Of a stretch of 6,215 nt of DNA, positions 1-5,241 are shown in pieces. The notes under the pieces were generated by a model. It made no database searches. It had not been told where the DNA came from and saw only the letters and a list, made by a program, of their open reading frames with translations. The stretch comes from an uncultured Methylococcaceae bacterium (lineage in GTDB: Bacteria > Pseudomonadota > Gammaproteobacteria > Methylococcales > Methylomonadaceae). Each line of letters opens with the position of its first letter. Position 1 is the first letter of the stretch. Where the stretch lies: positions 1-6,215 of the forward strand of contig CAIVAH010000205.1 of the NCBI GenBank assembly GCA_903903765.1, read 5' to 3'. The position numbers and the translations under genes were made by a program.

Positions 1-591
1 AGTGTTACTATGTTGATTTCTGAAGGTGATTCGCCACCACCACCAAGTATGAACAGCCAATCCCCAGGTCCCTTACCGGAAACTGTATTAGCACACTTAG
101 ATAAAAGTCATATCACAGTACATACTTATCCTGAAAGTCATCCTGATAATGGTATTAGTACCTTCCGTGCTGATATTGATGTATCAACTTGCGGTCGTAT
201 CTCACCATTAAAAGCTTTAAATTATTTGATTCATAGCTTTGAATCAGATGTAGTGACGATGGATTATCGCGTACGTGGTTTTACTCGTGATATTTCTGGC
301 AAAAAGCATTATATTGACCACAATATTACCTCTATACAGAATTATATTGCTAAAGATACTCAAGAAAGCTATCAGATGATCGATGTGAATGTGTATCAAG
401 AAAATATTTTTCATACCAAAATGATGCTGAAAGAAACTGAGCTAGAAAATTATTTGTTTGTTAAAGAAAGTAATTTGACCGGCGATCAAAAAGCTGAAAT
501 TGAAAAGAAATTGCAAAGAGAAGTAGCGGAAATTTTTTACGGTCATAATTATCGTCGTAAAAAAATTAAAGTTGCTGACGAAGAAAAATAA
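1..591 (+). CDS. speD: S-adenosylmethionine decarboxylase proenzyme (5'-truncated)
   Basis: Decarboxylates S-adenosylmethionine to give the aminopropyl donor for spermidine synthesis; a cytosolic pyruvoyl enzyme. The frame is open from base 1 (Ser-Val-Thr, then Met at 10), so the ATG at 10 is internal. By recalled comparison the first codon matches about residue 77 of the ~264-residue E. coli protein, so some 76 N-terminal residues lie outside the window. The self-cleavage site HLDKSH is present: the serine that becomes the pyruvoyl group is codon 106-108, equivalent to E. coli Ser112. The VSTCG motif with the catalytic cysteine (codon 190-192, equivalent to Cys140) follows, then the conserved block [11 protein letters not shown], the segment [10 protein letters not shown] and [15 protein letters not shown]. 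The Pro-rich linker just before the cleavage site (four prolines in a row) differs from E. coli but has the same length. The C-terminus is Lys-rich. The gene ends with TAA and a terminator. Family assignment is very secure. Confidence 0.97.
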   Translation, partial: SVTMLISEGDSPPPPSMNSQSPGPLPETVLAHLDKSHITVHTYPESHPDNGISTFRADIDVSTCGRISPLKALNYLIHSFESDVVTMDYRVRGFTRDISGKKHYIDHNITSIQNYIAKDTQESYQMIDVNVYQENIFHTKMMLKETELENYLFVKESNLTGDQKAEIEKKLQREVAEIFYGHNYRRKKIKVADEEK

Positions 592-616
592 CCCGCTGGT
601 CAAAGCGTTTTTTATT

Positions 617-654
617 AAAAAAGGGCTATTCTTAAATGGAATAGCCTTTTTTTT
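617..654. terminator. Bidirectional rho-independent terminator between speD and the convergent membrane gene
   Basis: An 8-bp perfect stem, GGCTATTC (624-631) with GAATAGCC (639-646), closes a 7-nt loop. It is preceded by six A (617-622) and followed by eight T (647-654), so the hairpin has a U-tract on either strand. It lies 25 bp after the speD stop and 14 bp beyond the stop of the minus-strand gene ending at 668, as expected for a shared terminator between convergent genes. Confidence 0.9.
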
Positions 655-667
655 GTTAGTCAGGCGC

Positions 668-1171
668 TTAGAAGTTAGTAGGGTTGTTTAGAGAGGATTT
701 ATTAATTAAGGCCTCGTTAAGAGCTTCATATTCTGGTAGTTTAGGTCGATATAAAAAAAGTCCTAAAGCCGATAACCCCGTAAGGATAAATAATGTATTT
801 TGTTTATCCCCCCAGATGTACATCAAAATACCATAACCACCCACGCTCATAATCAGTAACATTGATACTATAACCGTCAGTTGATAACGTTTTTTTGCCA
901 CCTTTCTAGTATCAACTTCAGAAAATGGCATGGTTTGGTTTAATCTAAGTTGGATATAGCGTATTAAATTAGTAATTGGAAAAGTAATAATGGCAATGAT
1001 GTATAAAATACTTTTAATTAACTCACGTTGTTCAGCAGGTTTTACGGACTGGATTTGTTCGGTAGCATTTAAACAATAAATACTAGCAATTAACAAAGTA
1101 GTAAGTAGCAGACATTGTATCCGCCACAGCGAACGTAAGTCTGATTTTAAAGGTAGGTGAGGGTTTAACAT
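668..1171 (-). CDS. Four-helix inner-membrane protein of unknown function
   Basis: I do not recognise this 167-residue protein. It has four hydrophobic stretches that read as transmembrane helices: about residues 17-34, 53-73, 98-120 and 126-141. The loop between helices 2 and 3 is basic (DTRKVAKKR, 87-95), which suggests it is cytoplasmic. The C-terminal tail of about 25 residues is polar. No catalytic motif is visible. The frame can be extended to a TTG at 1186, but that codon has no Shine-Dalgarno sequence. The ATG at 1171 has AGAGA a few bases upstream and is preferred, removing five residues. It converges on speD and shares its terminator. A weak promoter candidate lies just upstream. 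Nothing in the context suggests a role; it may be lineage-specific. Confidence 0.75.
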   Translation of the reverse strand: MLNPHLPLKSDLRSLWRIQCLLLTTLLIASIYCLNATEQIQSVKPAEQRELIKSILYIIAIITFPITNLIRYIQLRLNQTMPFSEVDTRKVAKKRYQLTVIVSMLLIMSVGGYGILMYIWGDKQNTLFILTGLSALGLFLYRPKLPEYEALNEALINKSSLNNPTNF

Positions 1172-1191
1172 GGCGTTCTCTGGCAAGTGCG

Positions 1192-1221
1192 TATATCGAT
1201 TATGATAACAAACTCAATCAA
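1192..1221 (-). promoter_or_regulatory. Possible sigma70-type promoter of the membrane-protein gene
   Basis: On the minus strand TTGATT (1221-1216) and GATATA (1197-1192) are separated by 18 bp. This would place transcription start near 1185, about 14 bases before the preferred ATG at 1171. That arrangement would also exclude the alternative TTG start at 1186. The boxes match consensus only in part and the region is AT-rich, so chance is possible. Confidence 0.3.
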
Positions 1222-1275
1222 AAGGCGGGTAGCAATCATCTTTAGTAATGCAAATTGAACAAACTTGGCACCATA

Positions 1276-1530
1276 AAGCTTATCTGTACGCCCCGATACG
1301 TAATTAATTGATACCGAAACCAAATTGGATTGATAAAAAACAAGGTGCTTGCCTACCTTTAGAACATTAAATTTACCTTGCCTGAGTTCTTTTTTACTTG
1401 AACAAGTTTAAAAGGGAGGCAGGATGCTTTTATTGGGCTGATAAATTATTGAATTTATCCTAAACAATAGTGAATAAATCTTTAAGAACATCAGGTAGGT
1501 ACGGATTAATATTGTAAAAGTCTTAAACAT
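1276..1530 (-). pseudogene. Decayed ParE/RelE-family toxin gene
   Basis: A minus-strand frame reads from an ATG (1530-1528) through one in-frame TAA (1410-1408) to a region resembling the C-terminal half of ParE-type plasmid-stabilisation toxins. After the stop come ELRQGKF (from 1389), VGKHLVFYQ (from 1356) and SGRTDKL (ending 1276). Family members typically carry an Arg/Lys-Gly-Tyr/Phe turn, then V-G-x-H-h-h-F-Y, then a strand ending in H-G/x-R-M-D. Here the last motif has lost the histidine (VSGRTDKL). The span from the ATG is about 85 codons, near the usual 90-100. The part before the stop is poorly conserved, though INSIIYQPN sits where the family has its helix before the turn. The frame stays open after 1276 down to a TAA at 1167-1165 without further resemblance. 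No antitoxin gene was found upstream. The internal stop and lost motif suggest an inactive relic. The assignment is from motif memory, without a search. Confidence 0.45.
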
Positions 1531-1567
1531 GCTTGGATAAGTAAAAACAGATATTGCACAGGTTTAA

Positions 1568-1621
1568 TTTAATATTCTTTAATCATTCCAGAAGTCAGAA
1601 TCGGTATTAAAGAATATTTAA
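1568..1621. repeat. AT-rich inverted repeat, 16-bp arms
   Basis: Arms 1568-1583 and 1606-1621 are reverse complements with one mismatch, centred on AATATTCTTTAAT, and separated by 22 bp. It lies in gene-free DNA between the two pseudogene relics. It has no GC-rich stem and no terminal T-run, so it is not a convincing terminator. It could be an operator, a small element's ends, or chance in AT-rich DNA. Confidence 0.5.
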
Positions 1622-1740
1622 TCTGGCTTAAAGAAGGTTAGATTCACCCTCCCCAAAAGTATATTTTTGTGGTTTTTGGGCTTGCGGTAACTATCCCCCC
1701 GCCAAATAAATTTAGATGATTCAGAATATGATATAAGAGG

Positions 1741-1890
1741 CTAGCAACTAAGTTTAACAAAATAGCTAGTATTTCTATCTTGGAAGCGAAAAGCCTGATT
1801 GATGTCTCCACCAGATAAGGGTTTTACTGAATAGGCTTTAAAGGATGGCCCCGTTGCAGCGGCAATGTGCTCTGAAATCGTGTTTTGCAT
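1741..1890 (-). pseudogene. N-terminal remnant of a fructosamine/ketosamine-3-kinase-like gene
   Basis: From an ATG at 1890-1888 the minus strand encodes a start like that of the fructosamine kinase family: a helix (MQNTISEHIAAATG), then the glycine-rich nucleotide-binding loop SGGDINQAFRF and the strand SYFVKL, whose lysine would contact ATP. Intact members run to about 290 residues and repair glycated lysines. Here similarity ends at VKL and the frame stops two residues later (TAG, 1743-1741), leaving 49 codons. In the bases read leftward after the stop I see no continuation: no catalytic loop, no DxD-type metal site. The rest has been deleted or replaced, so no kinase can be made. The frame is open further upstream to 1971, but those codons do not resemble the family. 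Confident about the family, less so about the history. Confidence 0.7.
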
Positions 1891-1939
1891 GAGTGATATA
1901 AACAATACCTTGGAAGGTCTACAAAGCTTAGTCTGGATC

Positions 1940-1963
1940 TTATGGTAGTAAAGACTACCATAA
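1940..1963. repeat. Perfect 10-bp hairpin with 4-nt loop
   Basis: TTATGGTAGT (1940-1949) and ACTACCATAA (1954-1963) are exact reverse complements around the loop AAAG. It lies 50 bp upstream of the kinase-like ATG and some 180 bp upstream of the 2147 gene. No T-run follows on either strand, so an intrinsic terminator is unlikely. A protein-binding operator, the end of a small element, or an RNA stem-loop are all possible. Confidence 0.75.
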
Positions 1964-2042
1964 AGTGGCAATAAAATTTTCTATCAAATGTGCATTGAAT
2001 TTCGTTGGGTTTGAGTATGTGTGAGGTTTGATATTGGAAAAT

Positions 2043-2070
2043 TGGCTAGAGTTATAGCCAGACAAACTGG
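2043..2070. repeat. Two overlapping small inverted repeats upstream of the 2147 gene
   Basis: TGGCTA (2043-2048) pairs with TAGCCA (2055-2060) across 6 nt. CCAG (2058-2061), which shares CCA with the first repeat, pairs with CTGG (2067-2070) across 5 nt. The two stems are mutually exclusive as RNA. The site lies about 80-100 bp before the ATG at 2147, in the likely promoter or leader region. The stems are short and may be coincidental. Confidence 0.35.
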
Positions 2071-2134
2071 TAAAATAAATATTGGATGGCAGAGCGCAAT
2101 TGAACCTGAAAAGGCTCGTTGCTTTTAAAAATTT

Positions 2135-2140
2135 AGAGGA
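2135..2140 (+). promoter_or_regulatory. Ribosome binding site of the 2147 gene
   Basis: AGAGGA lies 6 nt before the ATG at 2147. It is a good Shine-Dalgarno sequence and fixes this start. It is one of the clearest in the window and supports the gene being expressed even though the protein is unrecognised. Confidence 0.7.
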
Positions 2141-2146
2141 TAAAAC

Positions 2147-2566
2147 ATGGGTATTTTAGTTGCATTAATTAAGCTAGGTATCAAGTGGGCGCCTAAGTCT
2201 ATTGTATTGTGGGTGGCTAACTATAAATTAAAAGGCATTGCAGAAGTTAAAGATTATGCGGTTGATTTAGATGCTAGAACTGTTTATGCAAATACGTTGT
2301 TGTACGGAGAAACCGAAGCCATTGAAGTCAGGGCAGAGCAATTCGGTATTGTTTTGGATAATGGGGCTTACAAATTTATTTTGCAGAAAGCGCAGTCTAA
2401 TAAGCCTTGGTTAAATAATACCTTTGCTTTTGTGTTGGGCAAAGCTATTGCTATCCCCCTTATTCCGCAGCTAACGCCTTTTATGCCTTTGGCTTATGCG
2501 CTTTTAAAGATCGAATTAGAATTGCCAGATCAAAAAGTGGTCGCGGCAATTGAAGCAAAAAGCTAA
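2147..2566 (+). CDS. Conserved-looking hypothetical protein, possibly membrane-associated
   Basis: I do not recognise this 139-residue protein. Its N-terminus (residues 2-25) is hydrophobic to amphipathic with basic residues at K9, K13 and K17, without a cleavable signal. Residues about 28-82 alternate in a way typical of beta strands (IAEVKDYAVDLDARTV, EAIEVRAEQFGIVL, YKFILQ). Residues 93-120 are hydrophobic and interrupted by prolines (IAIPLIPQLTPFMPLAYALL), and the tail is acidic then lysine-ended. This suggests a small beta domain held at a membrane, or binding lipid. No enzyme motif is visible. It has its own good ribosome site and a long upstream region, so it is probably transcribed alone. 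It converges on alr with only 27 bp between stops and no clear hairpin there, so transcripts from the two strands may overlap. Confidence 0.8.
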   Translation: MGILVALIKLGIKWAPKSIVLWVANYKLKGIAEVKDYAVDLDARTVYANTLLYGETEAIEVRAEQFGIVLDNGAYKFILQKAQSNKPWLNNTFAFVLGKAIAIPLIPQLTPFMPLAYALLKIELELPDQKVVAAIEAKS

Positions 2567-2593
2567 TTTTTATCGATTGATTTTTTGGGTTGC

Positions 2594-3697
2594 TTAGAGT
2601 GCGGATTTTTCGACAATTTGTACTCTTTGAGTAATGCCACAAACTAAAGTATAGGGGATAGTATCTGCGCAGAGCGCTATCTCTTCAACGGCTAAATCTT
2701 CTCCCCATAGTGTTACTGGATCACCGGCTTTAGCGTTTGGTTGTGAGCCCAAATCGACAGTAATCATATCCATAGACACGCGACCAATTAAGGGTACGCG
2801 TTGACCATTGACTAATACCGGCGTGCCTGCTTTTGCGTAACGGGGATAACCATCGCCATAACCAATAGCAATAACACCTAAAGTTGTGTCTTTAGGACAA
2901 GTCCATGTGCCGGCATAGCCTACTTTATCGCCTTTACTTAACTGTTTAACAGCAATTAAACGCGAGTGTAAGCTCATGATAGGTTTTAAGTTTAATTGGT
3001 TGCCGGTGTTGTCTGCAAATGGCGAAATGCCATACAACATAATCCCAGGCCTTACCCAGTCTGTAATTGCAGATGGCCACGCTAAAATACCTGCTGAGTT
3101 GGCAATACTGCGTTTATTTTGGTTAGGAATAGAAAGTTGTAAACTGTTGATGGTGTAGGTAAATAAGTTGATTTGGGTGGGTGTATCACCGTCTTCTTTA
3201 GCATCAGCATTGGCTAAATGCGTCATTAAATTGATGGGTTGTTTAATAATAACATAGTGCTGTAATCGTTCATAAACGGCTTTATAATCAGCGGGTTTAA
3301 AGCCCAGACGGTTCATGCCCGTATCCATTTTTAACCAAATCGACAGTTGGTTTTTTTCAGGTCTTTCCGCTAAAACTTCCAATTGACAATACGAGTGTAT
3401 AACGGCATCTAATTGATGCTCTAAAAACGCATTTAATTCATCGTGACAAGTAAAGCCCTCTAAAACGGTGATCGGGGTTTTAATACCGGTTTTACGCAGG
3501 CGAATGCCTTCATCAACACGGGCTACAGCAAAAGCATCAATGGGTTTTAAGGCTTGAGCAATGCGTAATAAGCCATGCCCATAGCCATTGGCTTTAATAA
3601 CAGCCATGATTTTGGCATGCGGGGCGAACTTACGAACTTGTTTTAGGTTATGTTTTGCCGCATCAATATTTAGAACAGCGTAAGCAGCTGGGATCAT
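2594..3697 (-). CDS. alr: Alanine racemase
   Basis: Converts L-alanine to D-alanine for peptidoglycan; a cytosolic PLP enzyme of fold type III, normally a dimer. The length, 367 residues, is near the 356-388 usual for the family. The PLP-binding motif AVIKANGYGHG lies at 32-42 with the Schiff-base lysine K35. KMDTGMNRLGF is at 123-133, its R130 matching the catalytic-site arginine. H160 (THLANAD) stacks on the cofactor and R216 (VRPGIMLYG) contacts its pyridine nitrogen. The second catalytic base is Y261 in VGYAGTW. IGYGDGYPR is at 278-286 and SMDM at 308-311. All key residues are present, so the enzyme should be active. The ATG overlaps the dnaB stop by four bases (ATGA), with GGGGA upstream inside dnaB, indicating translational coupling. 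Whether it is Alr or the catabolic paralogue DadX is settled by context: no dadA is visible and dnaB-alr is the known arrangement. Confidence 0.97.
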   Translation of the reverse strand: MIPAAYAVLNIDAAKHNLKQVRKFAPHAKIMAVIKANGYGHGLLRIAQALKPIDAFAVARVDEGIRLRKTGIKTPITVLEGFTCHDELNAFLEHQLDAVIHSYCQLEVLAERPEKNQLSIWLKMDTGMNRLGFKPADYKAVYERLQHYVIIKQPINLMTHLANADAKEDGDTPTQINLFTYTINSLQLSIPNQNKRSIANSAGILAWPSAITDWVRPGIMLYGISPFADNTGNQLNLKPIMSLHSRLIAVKQLSKGDKVGYAGTWTCPKDTTLGVIAIGYGDGYPRYAKAGTPVLVNGQRVPLIGRVSMDMITVDLGSQPNAKAGDPVTLWGEDLAVEEIALCADTIPYTLVCGITQRVQIVEKSAL

Positions 3698-5142
3698 TCA
3701 TAATCCCCAGAACTATAAGGGGTGCCAGCAAAATTTTCAAAACGGGTGTATTGTCCTAAGAAGGTTAATCTAACTGTTCCTAAAGGTCCGTTTCTTTGTT
3801 TACCAATAATGATTTCGGCAATACCTTTGTCTGCGCTGTCTTCGTTATAAACTTCATCACGATATACAAATACAATTAAATCCGCGTCCTGCTCAATTGC
3901 ACCAGAATCTCTTAAATCAGACATAACCGGGCGTTTGTTAGGACGTTGTTCTAAGTTACGGTTGAGCTGTGATAGGGCGATTACGGGTACATTGAGTTCT
4001 TTAGCTAAGGCTTTTAGGCCTCTAGAAATATCTGATATTTGTTGTACGCGGTTATCGCCACTCGAGGGTGATTGCATTAATTGGAGATAATCCACGACAA
4101 TTAAGCCTAATTGGCCATGCTCACGCGCTAAACGACGTGCTCTTGCACGAACTTCAGTGGGTGTTAGTGCTGGGGAGTCGTCAATAAACAATTGTGTGCT
4201 CGCCAGTAGATTAATTGCTGATGTTAAACGCGGCCAATCATCATCATCCAATTTGCCGGTTCTCACTTTATTTTGGTCAATACGTCCCAGTGAAGACATC
4301 ATTCTCATGGCCAAAGAATCACCCGGCATCTCCATACTAAATACCGCAACGGGGCTATTGGTTTTTAATGCTACATTTTCTGCCATGTTCATGGCAATCG
4401 TAGTTTTACCCATAGAAGGTCTACCTGCGACAATAATTAAGTCGGCAGGTTGTAATCCTGAAGTTAAATCATCAAAATCATTAAAGCCGGTACTTGCGCC
4501 AGTAACTGAGCCTTCTTGTTCATAGAGGGTTTCAATTTTATCAACGGCTTGGGATAATAATTGTTTTATAGAGATAAAACCACCGGCTTGACCGCGTTGA
4601 CGTTGTTCAGCGATTTGAAATACTTGCCGTTCGGCATTTTCTAGCAGTTCTGCGGTATCTCGACCTTCTGGGTTAAAGGCTGAGTTAGATATTTCAGTAC
4701 CAATATGAATAAGTTGTCTTAAGACTGAACGGTCTCTAACTATATCAGCATAGGCAGTAATATTGGCAGCGCTGGGGGTGTCTTTAGCTAATAAGATTAA
4801 ATAAGCTAATCCACCGACATTTTCTAACTCACCGATACTTTTTAAAGCATCTGATAAAGTAATAACGTCGAAAGGAATTTGCTTTTCAGCAAGCTCTTCA
4901 ATTTTCCTGAAGATGAGTTGATGACTGCGTCGATAAAAGTCTGTTTCAATCACGCGGTCTGCAATGGTGTCCCAAGTTTGATTGTCTAGCATTAACCCAC
5001 CTAAAACTGACTGTTCAGCTTGGATTGAATTGGGAGGAACCTTTAAAGCATCCAGTGAATAATCACGATCGAGGGTGTAGTCTTCAGACATGGTAATTTT
5101 TGCAAAAGAGGAAATCATATCATGATGCGCTTTTTCAGTCAT
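3694..5142 (-). CDS. dnaB: Replicative DNA helicase DnaB
   Basis: Hexameric helicase that unwinds the replication fork and recruits primase. It has 482 residues, against 471 in E. coli. The N-terminal helical domain spans about 35-150 (LKVPPNSIQAEQSVLGGLMLDN from 33; NTPSAAN-like DTPSAANITAYADIVRDR 121-138), followed by a linker and the RecA-like C-terminal domain from about 200. Walker A is GRPSMGKT (240-247, K246), the glutamate in FSMEMP is E271, Walker B is LIVVD (347-351), SQLNR is at 391-395, DLRDSGAIEQDAD at 409-421 and the KQRNG arginine-finger region at 448-452. There is no intein. The ATG at 5142 is the first after an in-frame TAA (5157-5155). Met9 and Met18 are alternatives, since conservation begins near residue 33 and none has a strong Shine-Dalgarno site. 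It overlaps alr by four bases. In many gammaproteobacteria rpsR-rplI lie upstream; here a divergent transporter does. Confidence 0.98.
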   Translation of the reverse strand: MTEKAHHDMISSFAKITMSEDYTLDRDYSLDALKVPPNSIQAEQSVLGGLMLDNQTWDTIADRVIETDFYRRSHQLIFRKIEELAEKQIPFDVITLSDALKSIGELENVGGLAYLILLAKDTPSAANITAYADIVRDRSVLRQLIHIGTEISNSAFNPEGRDTAELLENAERQVFQIAEQRQRGQAGGFISIKQLLSQAVDKIETLYEQEGSVTGASTGFNDFDDLTSGLQPADLIIVAGRPSMGKTTIAMNMAENVALKTNSPVAVFSMEMPGDSLAMRMMSSLGRIDQNKVRTGKLDDDDWPRLTSAINLLASTQLFIDDSPALTPTEVRARARRLAREHGQLGLIVVDYLQLMQSPSSGDNRVQQISDISRGLKALAKELNVPVIALSQLNRNLEQRPNKRPVMSDLRDSGAIEQDADLIVFVYRDEVYNEDSADKGIAEIIIGKQRNGPLGTVRLTFLGQYTRFENFAGTPYSSGDYE

Positions 5143-5241
5143 GGACTTGCCAACTTATAAAAGCATGATTGTAGAATAAAAACGAGCTATAAAGTACACT
5201 AAAGCTTTACGCTATTATCTTAACTTTAAAGGGTTTTATTC
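5143..5241. promoter_or_regulatory. Divergent promoter region between dnaB and the symporter gene
   Basis: These 99 bp must hold the start signals for both genes if each is transcribed from here. For dnaB the best -10 is TACAAT on the minus strand (5173-5168), about 25 bases before its ATG, with no good -35. For the symporter the best -10 is TATTAT (5213-5218), also without a clear -35. Between them is the perfect 10-bp palindrome TAAAGCTTTA (5200-5209), which could be an operator. The individual boxes are weak; that the region contains divergent promoters is the safer inference. Confidence 0.4.
5228..5233 (+). promoter_or_regulatory. Ribosome binding site supporting the TTG start at 5242
   Basis: AAAGGG lies 8 nt before the TTG at 5242. 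An in-frame TAA (5227-5229) overlaps it, so translation cannot begin further upstream. The next in-frame ATG (5308) falls inside the first membrane helix and is not preceded by a comparable site. Confidence 0.55.

Larger units (their letters stand above)
1172..2146. other. Gene-poor interval with relics and inverted repeats
   Basis: About 975 bp without an intact gene. It contains, on the minus strand, the ParE-like relic and the kinase N-terminal relic, and three sets of inverted repeats. Between the relics (1567-1740) no frame resembles a protein I know, including no antitoxin. Between 1964 and 2134 I see only short repeats (GGTTTGA at 2008-2014 and 2025-2031) and the leader of the 2147 gene. 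I found no tRNA, transposase or terminal inverted repeats bounded by target duplications. Confidence 0.6.

Noticed and set aside
1652..1680. CCCAAAA / TTTTGGG inverted repeat as a terminator
   Set aside because: Seven-base stem with a 15-nt loop and no T-run after it on either strand; too weak to call.
1891..1971. Upstream extension of the kinase-like frame by 27 codons
   Set aside because: The residues do not resemble the family, and the codons run through the perfect hairpin; similarity begins exactly at the Met encoded at 1890-1888.
2080..2122. Sigma54-type promoter before the 2147 gene
   Set aside because: GG and GC dinucleotides occur but not with the required spacing and flanking TGGCAC/TTGCA context.
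1172..2146. Insertion sequence, CRISPR array or tRNA in the gene-poor interval
   Set aside because: No transposase motif, no regularly spaced direct repeats and no cloverleaf or T-loop sequence were found on either strand.
2976..3158. Plus-strand open frame of 60 codons
   Set aside because: Lies entirely antisense inside alr, whose motifs are intact; no ribosome site or family resemblance.
4157..4525. Plus-strand open frame of 122 codons
   Set aside because: Antisense to the conserved RecA-like domain of dnaB; its open length reflects the codon constraints of dnaB.
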